A stretch of DNA of 64,000 nucleotides from Alicyclobacillus tolerans (GTDB lineage Bacteria; Bacillota; Bacilli; Alicyclobacillales; Alicyclobacillaceae): NCBI RefSeq assembly GCF_001447355.1, contig NZ_JXBW01000001.1, positions 186,001-250,000 on the forward strand, written 5' to 3'. The translations under genes and the position numbers were made by a program. The notes under the pieces were generated by a model. It had not been told where the DNA came from. It saw nothing but the letters and a program-made list of their open reading frames with translations, and made no database searches. Of this stretch, positions 10,970-20,034 are shown one piece after another (within the stretch, counting starts at the first letter, position 1; each line of letters begins with the position of its first letter).

Positions 10970-12259
10970 TCACTCTGCCACCGGCTCGACCGGCATCACA
11001 GCTTCAACTGCCAACTGCGGCGACCGAGATAGATGAACAGCAATTTCCCGAGCCAACCGCGAGGATATGTCGTGTGTAACAATCACGATTTCCGCGCGGT
11101 CTCCTTCGACTCGCTTCTGCAGCACTGTCTCCATGCTTGCACGGTATTCGCCAAACAAGTGAGCTACTTGCGCAAACACGCCAGGTTGATCCGCCGCGGT
11201 TAAACGGAAGTAATATTTGTAAACATCGTCCTCGCGCTCGACCACAGGCTTGCGCTCACCCGCAGAACCGTTCGGTGAACTGGCCAAAAAGCCGAGTTTT
11301 AAGTTACGGACAAGCGCAATGATATCACCGACAACCGCACTCGCGGTCGGCATCCGCCCAGCACCACGTCCAAAGAACATCAGATCGCCTGCCGCATCTC
11401 CGCGCACAAAAAGAGCGTTGTAGGCATCCGACACATGCGCCAGAGGATGGTTCTTCGGAATGAGCGTCGGGCGTACGGCTAACGTCAGTTCCCCATCGCG
11501 ATCGCGCCCGACAGCTAAAAGCTTGATGACATAACCCGCTTCGTCCGCATAGCGCACATCAGTTGCCGTAATGTGGCGAATGCCCTCCACGCGCACGTCA
11601 CTCAGATGAACTTGCGTATGGAAAGCAATGGAGGCGAGAATCACCAATTTACGTGCCGCATCGAGGCCGTCGACGTCACTTGAAGGGTCTGCCTCAGCAT
11701 AGCCCAAGTCCTGCGCCATCTGCAGAGCTTCGGCGAAATCGATGTGGCGCGTCGTCATTTGGGTTAAAATGAAGTTTGTGGTGCCGTTGATAATCCCTTT
11801 TAAATCCGTAACTTCGTTGGCCGTCAGGTTTTCCTTCAGCGGCCCGACGAGTGGAATGGCGCCACCGACCGCAGCCTCAAAGAGCACGCTAACGCCATTT
11901 GCAGCCGCAGTCTGCAGAATTTCAGGTCCGTGCAAGGCGATGAGATCCTTGTTGGCCGTCACGACGTGTTTCCCCCGCGACAAGGCCTCCAGAATATACG
12001 TCTTTGCCGGTTCGATCCCGCCAATGGTCTCCACGACAATTTGAATGTCATCGTCGGCCAGAATATCCTCCGGCGAAGTGGTCAACTGTTCGTCGATGAA
12101 AGAAACGCCGCGATCTTTTTGCGTGTCGCGCACGAGAATGGTTTTCACGACCGGCCGCAGACCCGTCATATCGGCAACTCTATCTGCACGGCGCCGCACA
12201 AGCGAAACGACGCCTGCACCAACCGTCCCACATCCCAACAATCCGATTTGAATTTGCAT
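10970..12259 (-). CDS. hom: Homoserine dehydrogenase
   Basis: A 429-aa NAD(P)-dependent homoserine dehydrogenase (aspartate semialdehyde to homoserine; threonine, methionine and isoleucine supply). The N-terminal nucleotide fold starts IGLLGCGTVGAGVV. The substrate domain has VTANKDLIA and GIINGTTNFILTQM, and the YAEADPSSDVDGLDAARK catalytic segment is complete. Residues 350-429 form a C-terminal ACT domain (YYFRLTAADQPGVFAQVA), which usually mediates feedback by threonine. The ATG at 12259 follows GGAGG by 9 nt. No thrC or thrB lies next to it, so it is a single-gene unit. Confidence 0.95.
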   Translation of the reverse strand: MQIQIGLLGCGTVGAGVVSLVRRRADRVADMTGLRPVVKTILVRDTQKDRGVSFIDEQLTTSPEDILADDDIQIVVETIGGIEPAKTYILEALSRGKHVVTANKDLIALHGPEILQTAAANGVSVLFEAAVGGAIPLVGPLKENLTANEVTDLKGIINGTTNFILTQMTTRHIDFAEALQMAQDLGYAEADPSSDVDGLDAARKLVILASIAFHTQVHLSDVRVEGIRHITATDVRYADEAGYVIKLLAVGRDRDGELTLAVRPTLIPKNHPLAHVSDAYNALFVRGDAAGDLMFFGRGAGRMPTASAVVGDIIALVRNLKLGFLASSPNGSAGERKPVVEREDDVYKYYFRLTAADQPGVFAQVAHLFGEYRASMETVLQKRVEGDRAEIVIVTHDISSRLAREIAVHLSRSPQLAVEAVMPVEPVAE

Positions 12260-12298
12260 CTCCTATGTCCTCCCCGACTCCTGCCACAACAATCGCTC

Positions 12299-12347
12299 CG
12301 GTTGCGGCTGACAATGCCTAAAGCAACATACAAACAGCCGCGAAACC
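12299..12347 (-). promoter_or_regulatory. Hairpin in the hom leader
   Basis: GGTT(tc)GCGGCTG at 12335-12347 on the minus strand pairs with CAGCCGCAACC at 12300-12310, a 7-bp core extended by 4 bp after a bulge. It lies inside the roughly 100-nt hom leader. Function is not known. Confidence 0.4.
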
Positions 12348-12365
12348 GTCCAAACATTTTGCTTC

Positions 12366-12395
12366 TTTATACCCTCCGTCCACAAACACTGTCAA
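12366..12395 (-). promoter_or_regulatory. Sigma-A promoter of hom
   Basis: On the minus strand, TTGACA (12390-12395), an 18-nt spacer and TATAAA (12366-12371). The -35 overlaps the last codons of the upstream sugar kinase gene, showing hom is an independent unit. Confidence 0.75.
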
Positions 12396-13345
12396 GCAGG
12401 CAGATGTACCAAGATTTCGGGAAGGGTTGGCAGAGCATCCATCGCTCCTTGCTTTGTCGTCGTCAGCGCTCCTGCTACAGCCGCAAATGTCACAGCGTCG
12501 ACGAACAGTTCGTCGTCCCGTATCACCTGCGACAAAGCTTTGGCATTGCGCGTTACGCGATACAAAAGAGCTCCCAAAAATGCATCGCCAGCGGCTGTTG
12601 TGTCTACAGCGGCCACAGGTAAAGAAGGAATGCGGACGCGACCGCTGTCCGTGTCGACGATAGCTCCCTGCGGCCCGCAGGTCACCGCAAACCGAACAGC
12701 AGGAAACGCCGAGCGAAGCTGATTCATGCCCGCATCCACGTTATCCTCACCCGTGAGAAAAAGCACTTCATCATCGGAGATTTTCACGAGGTCTGCCGCT
12801 GCTATCGCCGTTTGTATGCGCGATCGCGCTTCTTCTAAATCTCTCCACAGCGGCGGCCGCAGGTTTGGGTCAAACGAGATGACACAGCCAGCCGCCTTCG
12901 CCAGTTCAATGGCGGCAAAAGTCGCATCATGCGAGGGATTGTCCGTGAGAGAAAGGGAACCAAAATGAAAGACGCGAGCCTGCTCAAACCAGGTGGGATT
13001 CAACTCGCTGGCCTGTAGCTGTGTGTCTGCACCGGGACTGCGCTCAAAGGTAAATGACCGTTCTCCGTCCGCTGCGAGCTGCACAAATGCCAGGGTCGTG
13101 CGGGCGGGATCGCGCAGAAGCGACGTGGTATCGATGCCAAACGCCTGCACAGAGCGTTCCAGATAATCACCGAACGGATCCCTGCCCACCTTAGCTATGA
13201 GTTGTCCGGTACCTCCCAAGCGACAAACGGTCGCCAAAACATTGGCAGGTGCCCCTCCAGCCGATCCAACCATCTGAGGCGCACCCTCCGCCACTAGCGA
13301 TACACGAAAGTCGATCAACAATTCGCCTAATGCCAGTACGTCCAA
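12392..13345 (-). CDS. PfkB-family carbohydrate kinase (fructokinase-like)
   Basis: A ribokinase/PfkB-fold kinase of about 317 aa. The start reads DVLALGELLIDF, the sugar-binding glycine region is GGAPANVLATVCRLGG, and the C-terminal signature DTTAAGDAFLGALLYRV (about residue 250) carries the catalytic Asp and anion-hole Gly-Ala-Gly. This pattern is closest to fructokinases. The start is uncertain: TTG at 13345 with AAGGAGG 12 nt upstream fits the family N-terminus, while GTG at 13375 would add ten residues. It closes a sugar-import operon, so it likely phosphorylates the imported sugar or its hydrolysis product. Confidence 0.88.
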   Translation of the reverse strand: MDVLALGELLIDFRVSLVAEGAPQMVGSAGGAPANVLATVCRLGGTGQLIAKVGRDPFGDYLERSVQAFGIDTTSLLRDPARTTLAFVQLAADGERSFTFERSPGADTQLQASELNPTWFEQARVFHFGSLSLTDNPSHDATFAAIELAKAAGCVISFDPNLRPPLWRDLEEARSRIQTAIAAADLVKISDDEVLFLTGEDNVDAGMNQLRSAFPAVRFAVTCGPQGAIVDTDSGRVRIPSLPVAAVDTTAAGDAFLGALLYRVTRNAKALSQVIRDDELFVDAVTFAAVAGALTTTKQGAMDALPTLPEILVHLPA

Positions 13346-13390
13346 TCGCTTATCGTTCCTCCTTGCGCCGCTCACCTGCTGATTCGGACA

Positions 13391-14221
13391 CTACCCTTTC
13401 ACAGCACCCTGCGTCAAACCAGAAACAATCCATTTCCGGAAGATAATAACGAGCAATACAATAGGGACGATGGAAACGACCGATCCGGCGAAAATCGTTC
13501 CGTAGGGAACCGTGTACTGCCCACTAAACAGCGCGATGCCCACTGGAATGGTCCGCATCGTATTCGATGGATTGAATACGAGGGCCATGAAAAACTCCGT
13601 CCAACAGGCGACGAACGTAAAGACTGCAGCTGTGAACAACCCTGGCGTTGTAAGCGGCAAGAAAATCCGCCAAAAGGCCGTGAAGACGGACGAACCGTCG
13701 ATCTTGGCCGCTTCAAACAGCGCACCTGGAACTTGCAAAAAGTAATTTCGCAAAATCCAGATTGCAAACGGCAAATTAAACGCTGTGTACGGGATGATCA
13801 GCGCTTGATAGCTGTCCAACCAACCGACATCTCGCAGAAGCATGTATAGAGGTGTAATGACAACCAACGGTGGAAAGACCGAGATAATCAACAAAAAAAT
13901 CAACATTGGCCGCTTGCCTTTCACGGGTAAGCGCGCGATCGCAAATCCAGCCATCGAACTAAAGGCCAATACGATGAATGTCGAGATGACAGCGACAATT
14001 ACGCTGTTTAAGATATACCGGCCAAAATGAAACTGGCCAAACGCCTCAGCATAGTGTTGAAAAGTCCAGTGCTTCGGAAAATATGCCGGCGGATACGAAC
14101 TAATGTCGGTATTGGGTTCGAACGATGAAACAAACATCCAATAAAAGGGCAGGAGAATCGCAATCAAAAATGCAATGAGTACCACGTAACCAAGGATTCG
14201 CTTCGACAATGGCTTGGTCAT
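13391..14221 (-). CDS. Sugar ABC transporter permease (MalG type)
   Basis: A 276-aa integral membrane permease of the carbohydrate uptake-1 family with about six membrane segments. The first is near residue 12-32 (GYVVLIAFLIAILLPFYWMFV). The cytoplasmic EAA loop, where the ATPase docks, reads EAAKIDGSSVFTAFWRIFLP near residue 185. The ATG at 14221 overlaps the stop of the partner permease as ATGA, so the two are coupled. It forms a heterodimer with the 14218-15159 product. No ATPase gene is present in the cluster. Confidence 0.92.
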   Translation of the reverse strand: MTKPLSKRILGYVVLIAFLIAILLPFYWMFVSSFEPNTDISSYPPAYFPKHWTFQHYAEAFGQFHFGRYILNSVIVAVISTFIVLAFSSMAGFAIARLPVKGKRPMLIFLLIISVFPPLVVITPLYMLLRDVGWLDSYQALIIPYTAFNLPFAIWILRNYFLQVPGALFEAAKIDGSSVFTAFWRIFLPLTTPGLFTAAVFTFVACWTEFFMALVFNPSNTMRTIPVGIALFSGQYTVPYGTIFAGSVVSIVPIVLLVIIFRKWIVSGLTQGAVKG

Positions 14222-15159
14222 TGTGCTTCCTCCCCTACCATGCCGCGGAACGCAGACAAGAAGATCAAGCAAGCGCCGAGAATGAGAATGACTGTACTAA
14301 TAGCTACCGCAGCGCCTAGGCCAAAGTGTAGATTGGTAAACAAGGTTTCTTCACCGAGCATCGCGAGCGATGTCGTTGTCGTACCTGGCCCACCTTGCGT
14401 TAGGACGAACGGCAGATCGAAGATACCGAATGCCTGCAGGATGCGGAACAAACCAGCGAGTGCTATGCTGCCGCGCAACTGTGGAAATGTGACATTCCAA
14501 AACGACTGCCAAGCGTTTGCTCCATCAATTAAAGCCGCTTCGTAGTAATCCTTCGGGATCATTTGTAGGCCACTTAAAAGGATGATAACCACAAACGGCG
14601 TTGTCTTCCAAATATCAGCAATCATAAGTGAAACAACAGCAGTGAACGGTTGTCCAAGCCAATTAACCTGCGTATGAATGATGTGCAGTCCCTGTAGAAT
14701 TGCGTTTAAGACACCATAGACACCGTTATAGATGTAGCCCCACATCTGAGCCGAAATCACCGTAATTAAAGCCCAAGGTATCAGCATGACAATAATCGAG
14801 ATGCTCTTCAGCCGTTCGACGTTTTGAATCGCCAAGGCGATGAGCAGACCGAAAAACAGCTCCACGGCAACCGTAATCACCGAGTAGTAAATCGTGAAAC
14901 CTACGCTGTGCCAGAATAGTGGCGCGGAATATACATCCTTGTAATTCTGCAATCCCGTAAACGTGAACTGGAAGCCGTTTGTCGTCAACTGGATGTTGTT
15001 AAAACTCATGAATAATGAATATATGATTGGGAAAATCGTAACAGCCAGTATGACAATGCCAGCAGGCGTCAGCAACCCCCATCCGGCACGAACATCTGTA
15101 CGCTGTAAAATCCCGCTGCGCCGCTCCTTCTTACCTGTACTCGCGGCTTCCATGGCCAT
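14218..15159 (-). CDS. Sugar ABC transporter permease (MalF/UgpA type)
   Basis: A 313-aa permease with about six membrane helices, first near residue 27-50, and a clear EAA loop (EAALIDGANAWQSFWNVTFP, near residue 205). It pairs with the MalG-type permease it overlaps by 4 bp. The ATG at 15159 has GGGAGG 9 nt upstream; the TTG three codons earlier is too close to that site. A stem-loop separates it from the binding-protein gene, a common way to keep the binding protein in excess. Confidence 0.92.
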   Translation of the reverse strand: MAMEAASTGKKERRSGILQRTDVRAGWGLLTPAGIVILAVTIFPIIYSLFMSFNNIQLTTNGFQFTFTGLQNYKDVYSAPLFWHSVGFTIYYSVITVAVELFFGLLIALAIQNVERLKSISIIVMLIPWALITVISAQMWGYIYNGVYGVLNAILQGLHIIHTQVNWLGQPFTAVVSLMIADIWKTTPFVVIILLSGLQMIPKDYYEAALIDGANAWQSFWNVTFPQLRGSIALAGLFRILQAFGIFDLPFVLTQGGPGTTTTSLAMLGEETLFTNLHFGLGAAVAISTVILILGACLIFLSAFRGMVGEEAQ

Positions 15160-15196
15160 CCTTGTCAACCTCCCTAACTCATGGTGAGAGCGGGAT

Positions 15197-15221
15197 GGGC
15201 TCCAAGGGTTACTCGGAGCCC
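15197..15221 (-). other. Stem-loop between binding-protein and permease genes
   Basis: GGGCTCC (15197-15203) pairs with GGAGCCC (15215-15221). There is no T-run. It probably stabilises the upstream mRNA or partly stops transcription, giving more binding protein than permease. Confidence 0.5.
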
Positions 15222-15230
15222 CTTACCGCA

Positions 15231-16610
15231 TTAAAGTCCACCCGAACCAGACCCTGATTGCGCGCTGTTAATTTGCGAATTCGCGTTCTTCAGAGCCGTG
15301 CTGACGCTGACGCTACCGGCCAGAGCCTCGTTAACATTGTCGTAAATCGCCTTCGAAACACTCGGATACTGCGGCGTTTGCGACGGACGCGATACAAACT
15401 TCACCTTCGGCAACAGGGCGAAGACGGGACTGTATTTCTTCAAAGTAGGACTGTTCGCCACTGCCTTGATGGTCGGCATCTCCGAATTGGCCGCAAGGAT
15501 TTCCTGTGCTTGCGGACTCGTCATCCAGTCGATAAATTGCAGCGCGGCAGCGAGATCTTTGGTGTGCGGATTAAGGTACAAATCCCATCCACCGACTGTG
15601 CTATAGCCACTGCTCCCGTGCCCAGCGAACGTAGGCAGCGCCGTAACCCCAACCTTGCCAACAACTTTCGAACTCGCCGGGTTTTGCGAATCGGACCATG
15701 CGTAGGACCAATTGCGCAAGAAGACGGCCTGTCCTTGCGTGAAGACGTTCTCAGACTGTGGTTCTTGGAAGGTATCGACGGTCTTCGGCGTGACACCCGA
15801 CGTGATCAAGCTCCGCATGAAACTCAATGCTTTATTGGCAGCGGGCGTATTTAAGGATGCCTTGCCGTTAGTCAACACGCTGCCACCTGCATCGGCAAGG
15901 TACTCGTCGAAGTCGCAGGTCAATCCTTCGTAATCCGCGCCTTGCCAAACAAAACCGTACTTTGCTCCACCCTTCTTGACAATCGTTGCTGCCTCGGACT
16001 TAACCTGTTCCCAAGTCGTTGGCACGGGCAAGTGGTACTTTTGGAGCAAATCCTTTCGGTAGTACAAGAACGCTGTATCAGCGAACAACGGTGCCGCATA
16101 GACCTTGCCGTTGTAGGTCGCCCCTTGAACCAAACCGTTGGAGAAGCGGTTCCAGAACGACTTTGGCAAGTAATCACTCAATGGGGCCGCGAGTTGTGCA
16201 TGAGCAAACTGTGCAGGCCAGATCACGTCACCCATGTAGACGTCTGGCGTCGATGACCCACCGCTGATGGTCGCCGTCAGATCAGCGCGGTTGGTGTCCG
16301 TACTCGACGGCTGTACCTGCATCGTCACCTTGATTTTTGGATACTTTTTCTCAAATGCAGCAACCAATTGTTTAGCGACAGGACCTGTCGTAAACGACTC
16401 TGCCCAAACAATGGAGCCTGAAGCGTGGCTATAATTGACCAGATGTGTCGGTGCTACGACGTTTGTTGAAACGGTGTTTTGTTTTGGTGCAATGGCTGCA
16501 GAACCGTTGGCCGTATTCCCGGATTGTGTTTGGCCGCATCCGGCCAACAGTGCCGTAGTCGTCGAAGCAATGGCTACGACGGCTGTCCAATTTCTTGTAC
16601 GCGCTTTCAT
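15231..16610 (-). CDS. Sugar ABC transporter substrate-binding lipoprotein
   Basis: A 459-aa family 1 extracellular binding protein. The mature start is set by a lipoprotein signal peptide, MKARTRNWTAVVAIASTTTA followed by the lipobox LLAGC (Cys near residue 25). Later segments such as YGKVYAAPLFADTAFLYYRKDLL are the usual hinge-region text (starting near residue 155). The start at 16610 has AAGGGGG upstream; a longer reading to 16739 would run into the regulator gene. It should sit on the outer face of the membrane and deliver sugar to the two permeases. The substrate is not evident; the neighbouring fructokinase-like gene suggests a fructose-containing or related sugar. Confidence 0.92.
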   Translation of the reverse strand: MKARTRNWTAVVAIASTTTALLAGCGQTQSGNTANGSAAIAPKQNTVSTNVVAPTHLVNYSHASGSIVWAESFTTGPVAKQLVAAFEKKYPKIKVTMQVQPSSTDTNRADLTATISGGSSTPDVYMGDVIWPAQFAHAQLAAPLSDYLPKSFWNRFSNGLVQGATYNGKVYAAPLFADTAFLYYRKDLLQKYHLPVPTTWEQVKSEAATIVKKGGAKYGFVWQGADYEGLTCDFDEYLADAGGSVLTNGKASLNTPAANKALSFMRSLITSGVTPKTVDTFQEPQSENVFTQGQAVFLRNWSYAWSDSQNPASSKVVGKVGVTALPTFAGHGSSGYSTVGGWDLYLNPHTKDLAAALQFIDWMTSPQAQEILAANSEMPTIKAVANSPTLKKYSPVFALLPKVKFVSRPSQTPQYPSVSKAIYDNVNEALAGSVSVSTALKNANSQINSAQSGSGSGGL

Positions 16611-16630
16611 TTGTCTTTTGCCCCCTTGTA

Positions 16631-17656
16631 TCATGATCCTAGTGCACGAACGGATTCTCGTTCCACCAATCGGTGCGGTAGCAGATAGTCCCCTATTTCG
16701 GACGGTGACGGTTCTCTCCCGACGGCTCTTACCAACCAACTGACCGCAGCCTCGCCAATCTCGGCAAACGGTTGCGCCACCGTGGTTAACCTCGGTGTAA
16801 TCATGCGAGCGAGAGGAAGGTCATCGAAACCGACGACAGAGATATCCTCGGGCACGTGTAAACCGTTGTCATTTAAGCAACGAATGGCCCCTAGCGCCAT
16901 TTCATCCGAGGCGGTACAGAGCGCCGTCATATGGAAGTTCGGCTGCTTTTCTAGTAGTCGTTGCATCGCCTGGTATCCGTCGTCAAATCGGTACTGACCA
17001 TACTCCACGAGTTCCTCGTTATACTCAATTCCAAAATGGCGAAGCCCTTTGCGATACCCTTCCAAACGAAGTTCGCCCGTCTTATCGTCCCACTGCCTGC
17101 CAGCGATCATTCCAATCCTCTGGTGTCCGCGCGTAACTAGGTAGGCCACAACATCAAACATTGCGCGCACTTCGTCGATCCGAAACGAAGGTAAGGGTGT
17201 TCGCGCCTCACTCTGCGTGAGTGTCAACACAACCGGGATGCCAACGCGCTGCAGTATTGGATCGTAATCCTCGGTGACCAGTTTGCTGGTAAAAATAATC
17301 CCGGAAACCTGATAGCCGCCGAGGATGGAGAAGCCGTCCAGCGCTCGTTCACGCGAATGCTCGGAATCGTACAACAGAACCTTCATCCCGTTCTGTTGAC
17401 TGGCTCGGTCGATACCCTTGTACAGTTCGTTAAAAAAGAAATCCGTGATGCCGGGAACAATGAGACCGAGTGTATCGCTGCGTTTCGCGGACAAGCCTCG
17501 CGCGATGGCACTTGGCTGATAAGCCATGCGCTCCATGGCTGCGCGAACCCTCTCCATGGTCTCGGGATCAACCATGTCTGGTTTGTTCAAGACCCGCGAA
17601 ACTGTGGCGGTTGAAACACCCGCAGCCTTCGCAACGTCACGAATGGTCGCTCGCAA
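16631..17656 (-). CDS. LacI-family transcriptional regulator
   Basis: A 341-aa repressor with an N-terminal helix-turn-helix (TIRDVAKAAGVSTATVSRVL, residues 3-22) and a hinge helix. A periplasmic-binding-like effector domain follows (GLIVPGITDFFFNELYKG to VVGFDDLPLARMITPRLTTV). It starts at TTG 17656 with AAAGGAGG 9 nt upstream. It is the first gene of the sugar operon; its stop is 20 bp before the binding-protein gene. A second LacI-type operator half-site between promoter and gene suggests autoregulation, with the sugar or sugar phosphate as inducer. Confidence 0.93.
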   Translation of the reverse strand: MRATIRDVAKAAGVSTATVSRVLNKPDMVDPETMERVRAAMERMAYQPSAIARGLSAKRSDTLGLIVPGITDFFFNELYKGIDRASQQNGMKVLLYDSEHSRERALDGFSILGGYQVSGIIFTSKLVTEDYDPILQRVGIPVVLTLTQSEARTPLPSFRIDEVRAMFDVVAYLVTRGHQRIGMIAGRQWDDKTGELRLEGYRKGLRHFGIEYNEELVEYGQYRFDDGYQAMQRLLEKQPNFHMTALCTASDEMALGAIRCLNDNGLHVPEDISVVGFDDLPLARMITPRLTTVAQPFAEIGEAAVSWLVRAVGREPSPSEIGDYLLPHRLVERESVRALGS

Positions 17657-17684
17657 GCGTACTCACCTCCTTTGCAATTGTTTC

Positions 17685-17698
17685 ATAAAACGGTTTCA
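17685..17698 (-). promoter_or_regulatory. LacI-type operator-like site
   Basis: On the minus strand TGAAACCGTTTTAT carries a perfect left half of the LacI/GalR family operator (TGAAACCG) and a degenerate right half. It sits between the -10 and the start codon of the regulator gene, a place where bound repressor would block transcription. Confidence 0.45.
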
Positions 17699-17715
17699 AA
17701 AAATGTGACAGCCAA

Positions 17716-17744
17716 ATCATAGCCAAGGAACCCCTTGATGTCAA
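17716..17744 (-). promoter_or_regulatory. Sigma-A promoter of the sugar operon
   Basis: On the minus strand, TTGACA (17739-17744), a 17-nt spacer and TATGAT (17716-17721). Overlap with the cre site places it under carbon control. Confidence 0.8.
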
Positions 17745-17752
17745 CGCTTTCA
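17739..17752 (-). promoter_or_regulatory. cre site (CcpA-type)
   Basis: TGAAAGCGTTGACA on the minus strand matches the cre consensus TGWAANCGNTNWCA at all fixed positions. It includes the -35 hexamer of the sugar operon, so bound CcpA would exclude RNA polymerase. Confidence 0.75.
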
Positions 17753-17775
17753 TTACTATTTTGCATAGACGATTA

Positions 17776-17794
17776 TGGTTTATGTAACAAACCA
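17776..17794. promoter_or_regulatory. Dyad upstream of the XRE regulator
   Basis: TGGTTT (17776-17781) and AAACCA (17789-17794) form a 6-bp inverted repeat with a 7-nt spacer, about 75 bp before the XRE regulator start. It is a candidate operator for that regulator; no known consensus was matched. Confidence 0.35.
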
Positions 17795-17870
17795 ATATAG
17801 AAAATGAAATTGCGCAGATTGTGATGATACAGGTAAGATGAAAATATATTTTCGAACGAGGCGGTCGGAG

Positions 17871-18962
17871 ATGAAATATCCCAATCGAGTTCAACAATTG
17901 CGACAAAGCACCGGATTATCTCGTGCTGAAGTGGCGCAACAAGTTGGCATTACACCACAGGCTTTGGGGCTTATCGAACAAGGTCGCGTGAGTCCATTGA
18001 CGCACGTTGCACTGGGGCTCGCCCAGGCGTTAGGAACGACTGTTGAATCACTTTTTCAGCAACCGGAGGCCGAACAATCGACATGGCGTCTATTTGCTCC
18101 GGACCTCGACCCTGCTCGTGTGCCCGACAGAATCCGCGCCGTCGTCGGACATGTGAGCGGCCAGCCCATTGTCCGTTCCCTGCAGCATGCGGCATTTGGC
18201 ACGCCAGCATGCGCCATGGCCGCGCCAACGTCCATCCAGAAGGCTCGCGTCGAATGGCTTGGCGACCCGGCGCAAAGCTTCACTACCCTCTTCGTATCCG
18301 GATGCGACCCGGCGCTATCGCTGGTCTGTGGGTGGATGAACAAGCAATCGTCCACCTGCCAAGCCGTGCATTTTCACGCAACCAATCGCCAGTCATTGGC
18401 GGAACTTGCTGCCGGTGTGACACATATTGCGGCTATACATGGGACGCTGGAAGACTTGTCAGGGCTATTGAAACAGTGCGAAGAACCGGTGGTTGCAATC
18501 GAACTTGCCCGGGCGTGTATGGGCTGGATCGTCCCCCACGGGAACCCAAAGCGCTGGGTTGTGAGCAGAGATTTTGGCGACGGGGAGATCCGCATCGTCA
18601 ATCGCCCGATAGGGGCCGGTGCACGACTGCTTATCGACACAGAACTAGCCCGTCAAAGCCTAAACCCCAAGCAAGTGACGGGATACGATCGCGAGGTGGC
18701 CGATCACTGGCAGGTCGCGCAAGCAGTCCCACTGGGCGCAGCGGACGTGGGTGTCGCCCACGAATGTGTATGCACTCTACATCATGTATCGTTTATCCCC
18801 ATCCGCAACGAAATCACGATGCTCTTCATCCCTCGTTCATATCTACGGCATCCGGCCGTCCAAAGTCTATGCGAGGTGTTGCAGTCGGACCGATTTCGCT
18901 CCGATTTGGGCGCTGCTGGGCCATACGACGTGGAACATACAGGTCAACTTTTTGTCAATTGA
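17871..18962 (+). CDS. XRE-type regulator with PBP-like ligand domain
   Basis: A 363-aa protein with an N-terminal Cro/CI helix-turn-helix (VQQLRQSTGLSRAEVAQQVG, then QALGLIEQGRVSP; residues 5-45). A long C-terminal domain (about 75-360) resembles the periplasmic-binding-like domain used by molybdate-linked regulators. Examples are GCDPALSLVCGWMN and the ending TLHHVSFIPIRNEITMLFIP. I start it at ATG 17871 (GAGGCGG upstream); 17838 is possible. It lies directly before a tungstate/molybdate-type binding protein and permease on the same strand. The simplest reading is a regulator that senses the oxyanion or the cofactor and controls that transporter. Confidence 0.85.
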   Translation: MKYPNRVQQLRQSTGLSRAEVAQQVGITPQALGLIEQGRVSPLTHVALGLAQALGTTVESLFQQPEAEQSTWRLFAPDLDPARVPDRIRAVVGHVSGQPIVRSLQHAAFGTPACAMAAPTSIQKARVEWLGDPAQSFTTLFVSGCDPALSLVCGWMNKQSSTCQAVHFHATNRQSLAELAAGVTHIAAIHGTLEDLSGLLKQCEEPVVAIELARACMGWIVPHGNPKRWVVSRDFGDGEIRIVNRPIGAGARLLIDTELARQSLNPKQVTGYDREVADHWQVAQAVPLGAADVGVAHECVCTLHHVSFIPIRNEITMLFIPRSYLRHPAVQSLCEVLQSDRFRSDLGAAGPYDVEHTGQLFVN

Positions 18963-19002
18963 TATATGAAGCCTATCAAACTTCTTAAAGGAAGTGAGTG
19001 AT

Positions 19003-20034
19003 TTGTCTATGACTCAAATCAAATGCCGCACATCGATCACATCCCTTATCGGGGCTCTACTTATTTCCAGCATGGTAACGGGGTGCACAACACCCTCTCA
19101 CGAAACCAACACAGCTTCCGCCAGTGTCACGCACCAAACACCCTTGTCAGTGCTGTATGCAGGCTCCATGACACATGTGATCGAGAACGAGATTCGCCCG
19201 GCTGCCAACGCGGCACTACATATCGATTTCCAAGGTGAAGGCGCTGGCTCTGCTGAGTTGGCTCACATGATCACAGCTAAAGTCGCCAATCCCGACGTAT
19301 TTATCAGCGCCTCCCCAAGCGTGGACACCAACGATTTAATGGGACCTTCGAACGGCAATGCGATCCGCTGGTATCTCACACTTGCTTCTGATCAATTGGT
19401 TATCGCATATGCGCCGCATAGCCGATTCCGATCCGAACTGCAAGCGGCTGCGCAAAATAAGATTCCGTGGTATAAGGTGCTTGCAACGCCAGGCTTACGC
19501 CTTGGCCGCACTGACCCTAACCTCGATCCGAAGGGTGCCGATACCATTTTAATGATGAAGCTGGCGGAAAAACTTTACCACCAGCCGCACCTTGAACAAA
19601 CATTGCTCGGAAGCGACGAAAACCCAAAAGAAGTTTACCCCGAGGAAGATTTGATTGCGCAGTTGACCAGCGGACAAATGGACGCCGTGATCGCGTATAA
19701 ACACGAGGCCATTGAGTGGCATGTCCCATACATCACACTGCCAAACGCCATCAATTTGGGCGATCCAGCGGATGCCAAAACCTACGCACAGGTGTCGTGG
19801 CAGCCGACACACGGCAAGCCCGTGGTCGGTGCACCGATTCTATTTACCATCACGGTTCCCGAACGAGCTCCCCATGCGTCGGCAGCGGTGGCCTTTGTCC
19901 GTTATATGGTTGGTGGCCAAGGGCACACAATGCTCATGCGCGATGGATTTACGGCGACCAAAATTGAAGTCGGCGGAGATGAAACAGCCGTGCCGCACAG
20001 CCTTTCGTCGACGATTCAGGGGAAGATTTCGTGA
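19003..20034 (+). CDS. wtpA: Tungstate/molybdate-type substrate-binding lipoprotein
   Basis: A 343-aa extracellular binding protein with a lipoprotein signal (TSLIGALLISSMVTGC, Cys near residue 28). The mature region starts LSVLYAGSMTHVIENEI and reads QGEGAGSAELAHMI and then GRTDPNLDPKGADTILMMKL near residue 165. The last segment is the hallmark of WtpA/ModA-like tungstate and molybdate binders. The preferred start is TTG 19003, about 8 nt after AAAGGAAG; ATG 19009 is an alternative. The permease gene overlaps its stop by 4 bp (GTGA). The exact oxyanion cannot be told from sequence alone. Confidence 0.85.
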   Translation: MSMTQIKCRTSITSLIGALLISSMVTGCTTPSHETNTASASVTHQTPLSVLYAGSMTHVIENEIRPAANAALHIDFQGEGAGSAELAHMITAKVANPDVFISASPSVDTNDLMGPSNGNAIRWYLTLASDQLVIAYAPHSRFRSELQAAAQNKIPWYKVLATPGLRLGRTDPNLDPKGADTILMMKLAEKLYHQPHLEQTLLGSDENPKEVYPEEDLIAQLTSGQMDAVIAYKHEAIEWHVPYITLPNAINLGDPADAKTYAQVSWQPTHGKPVVGAPILFTITVPERAPHASAAVAFVRYMVGGQGHTMLMRDGFTATKIEVGGDETAVPHSLSSTIQGKIS

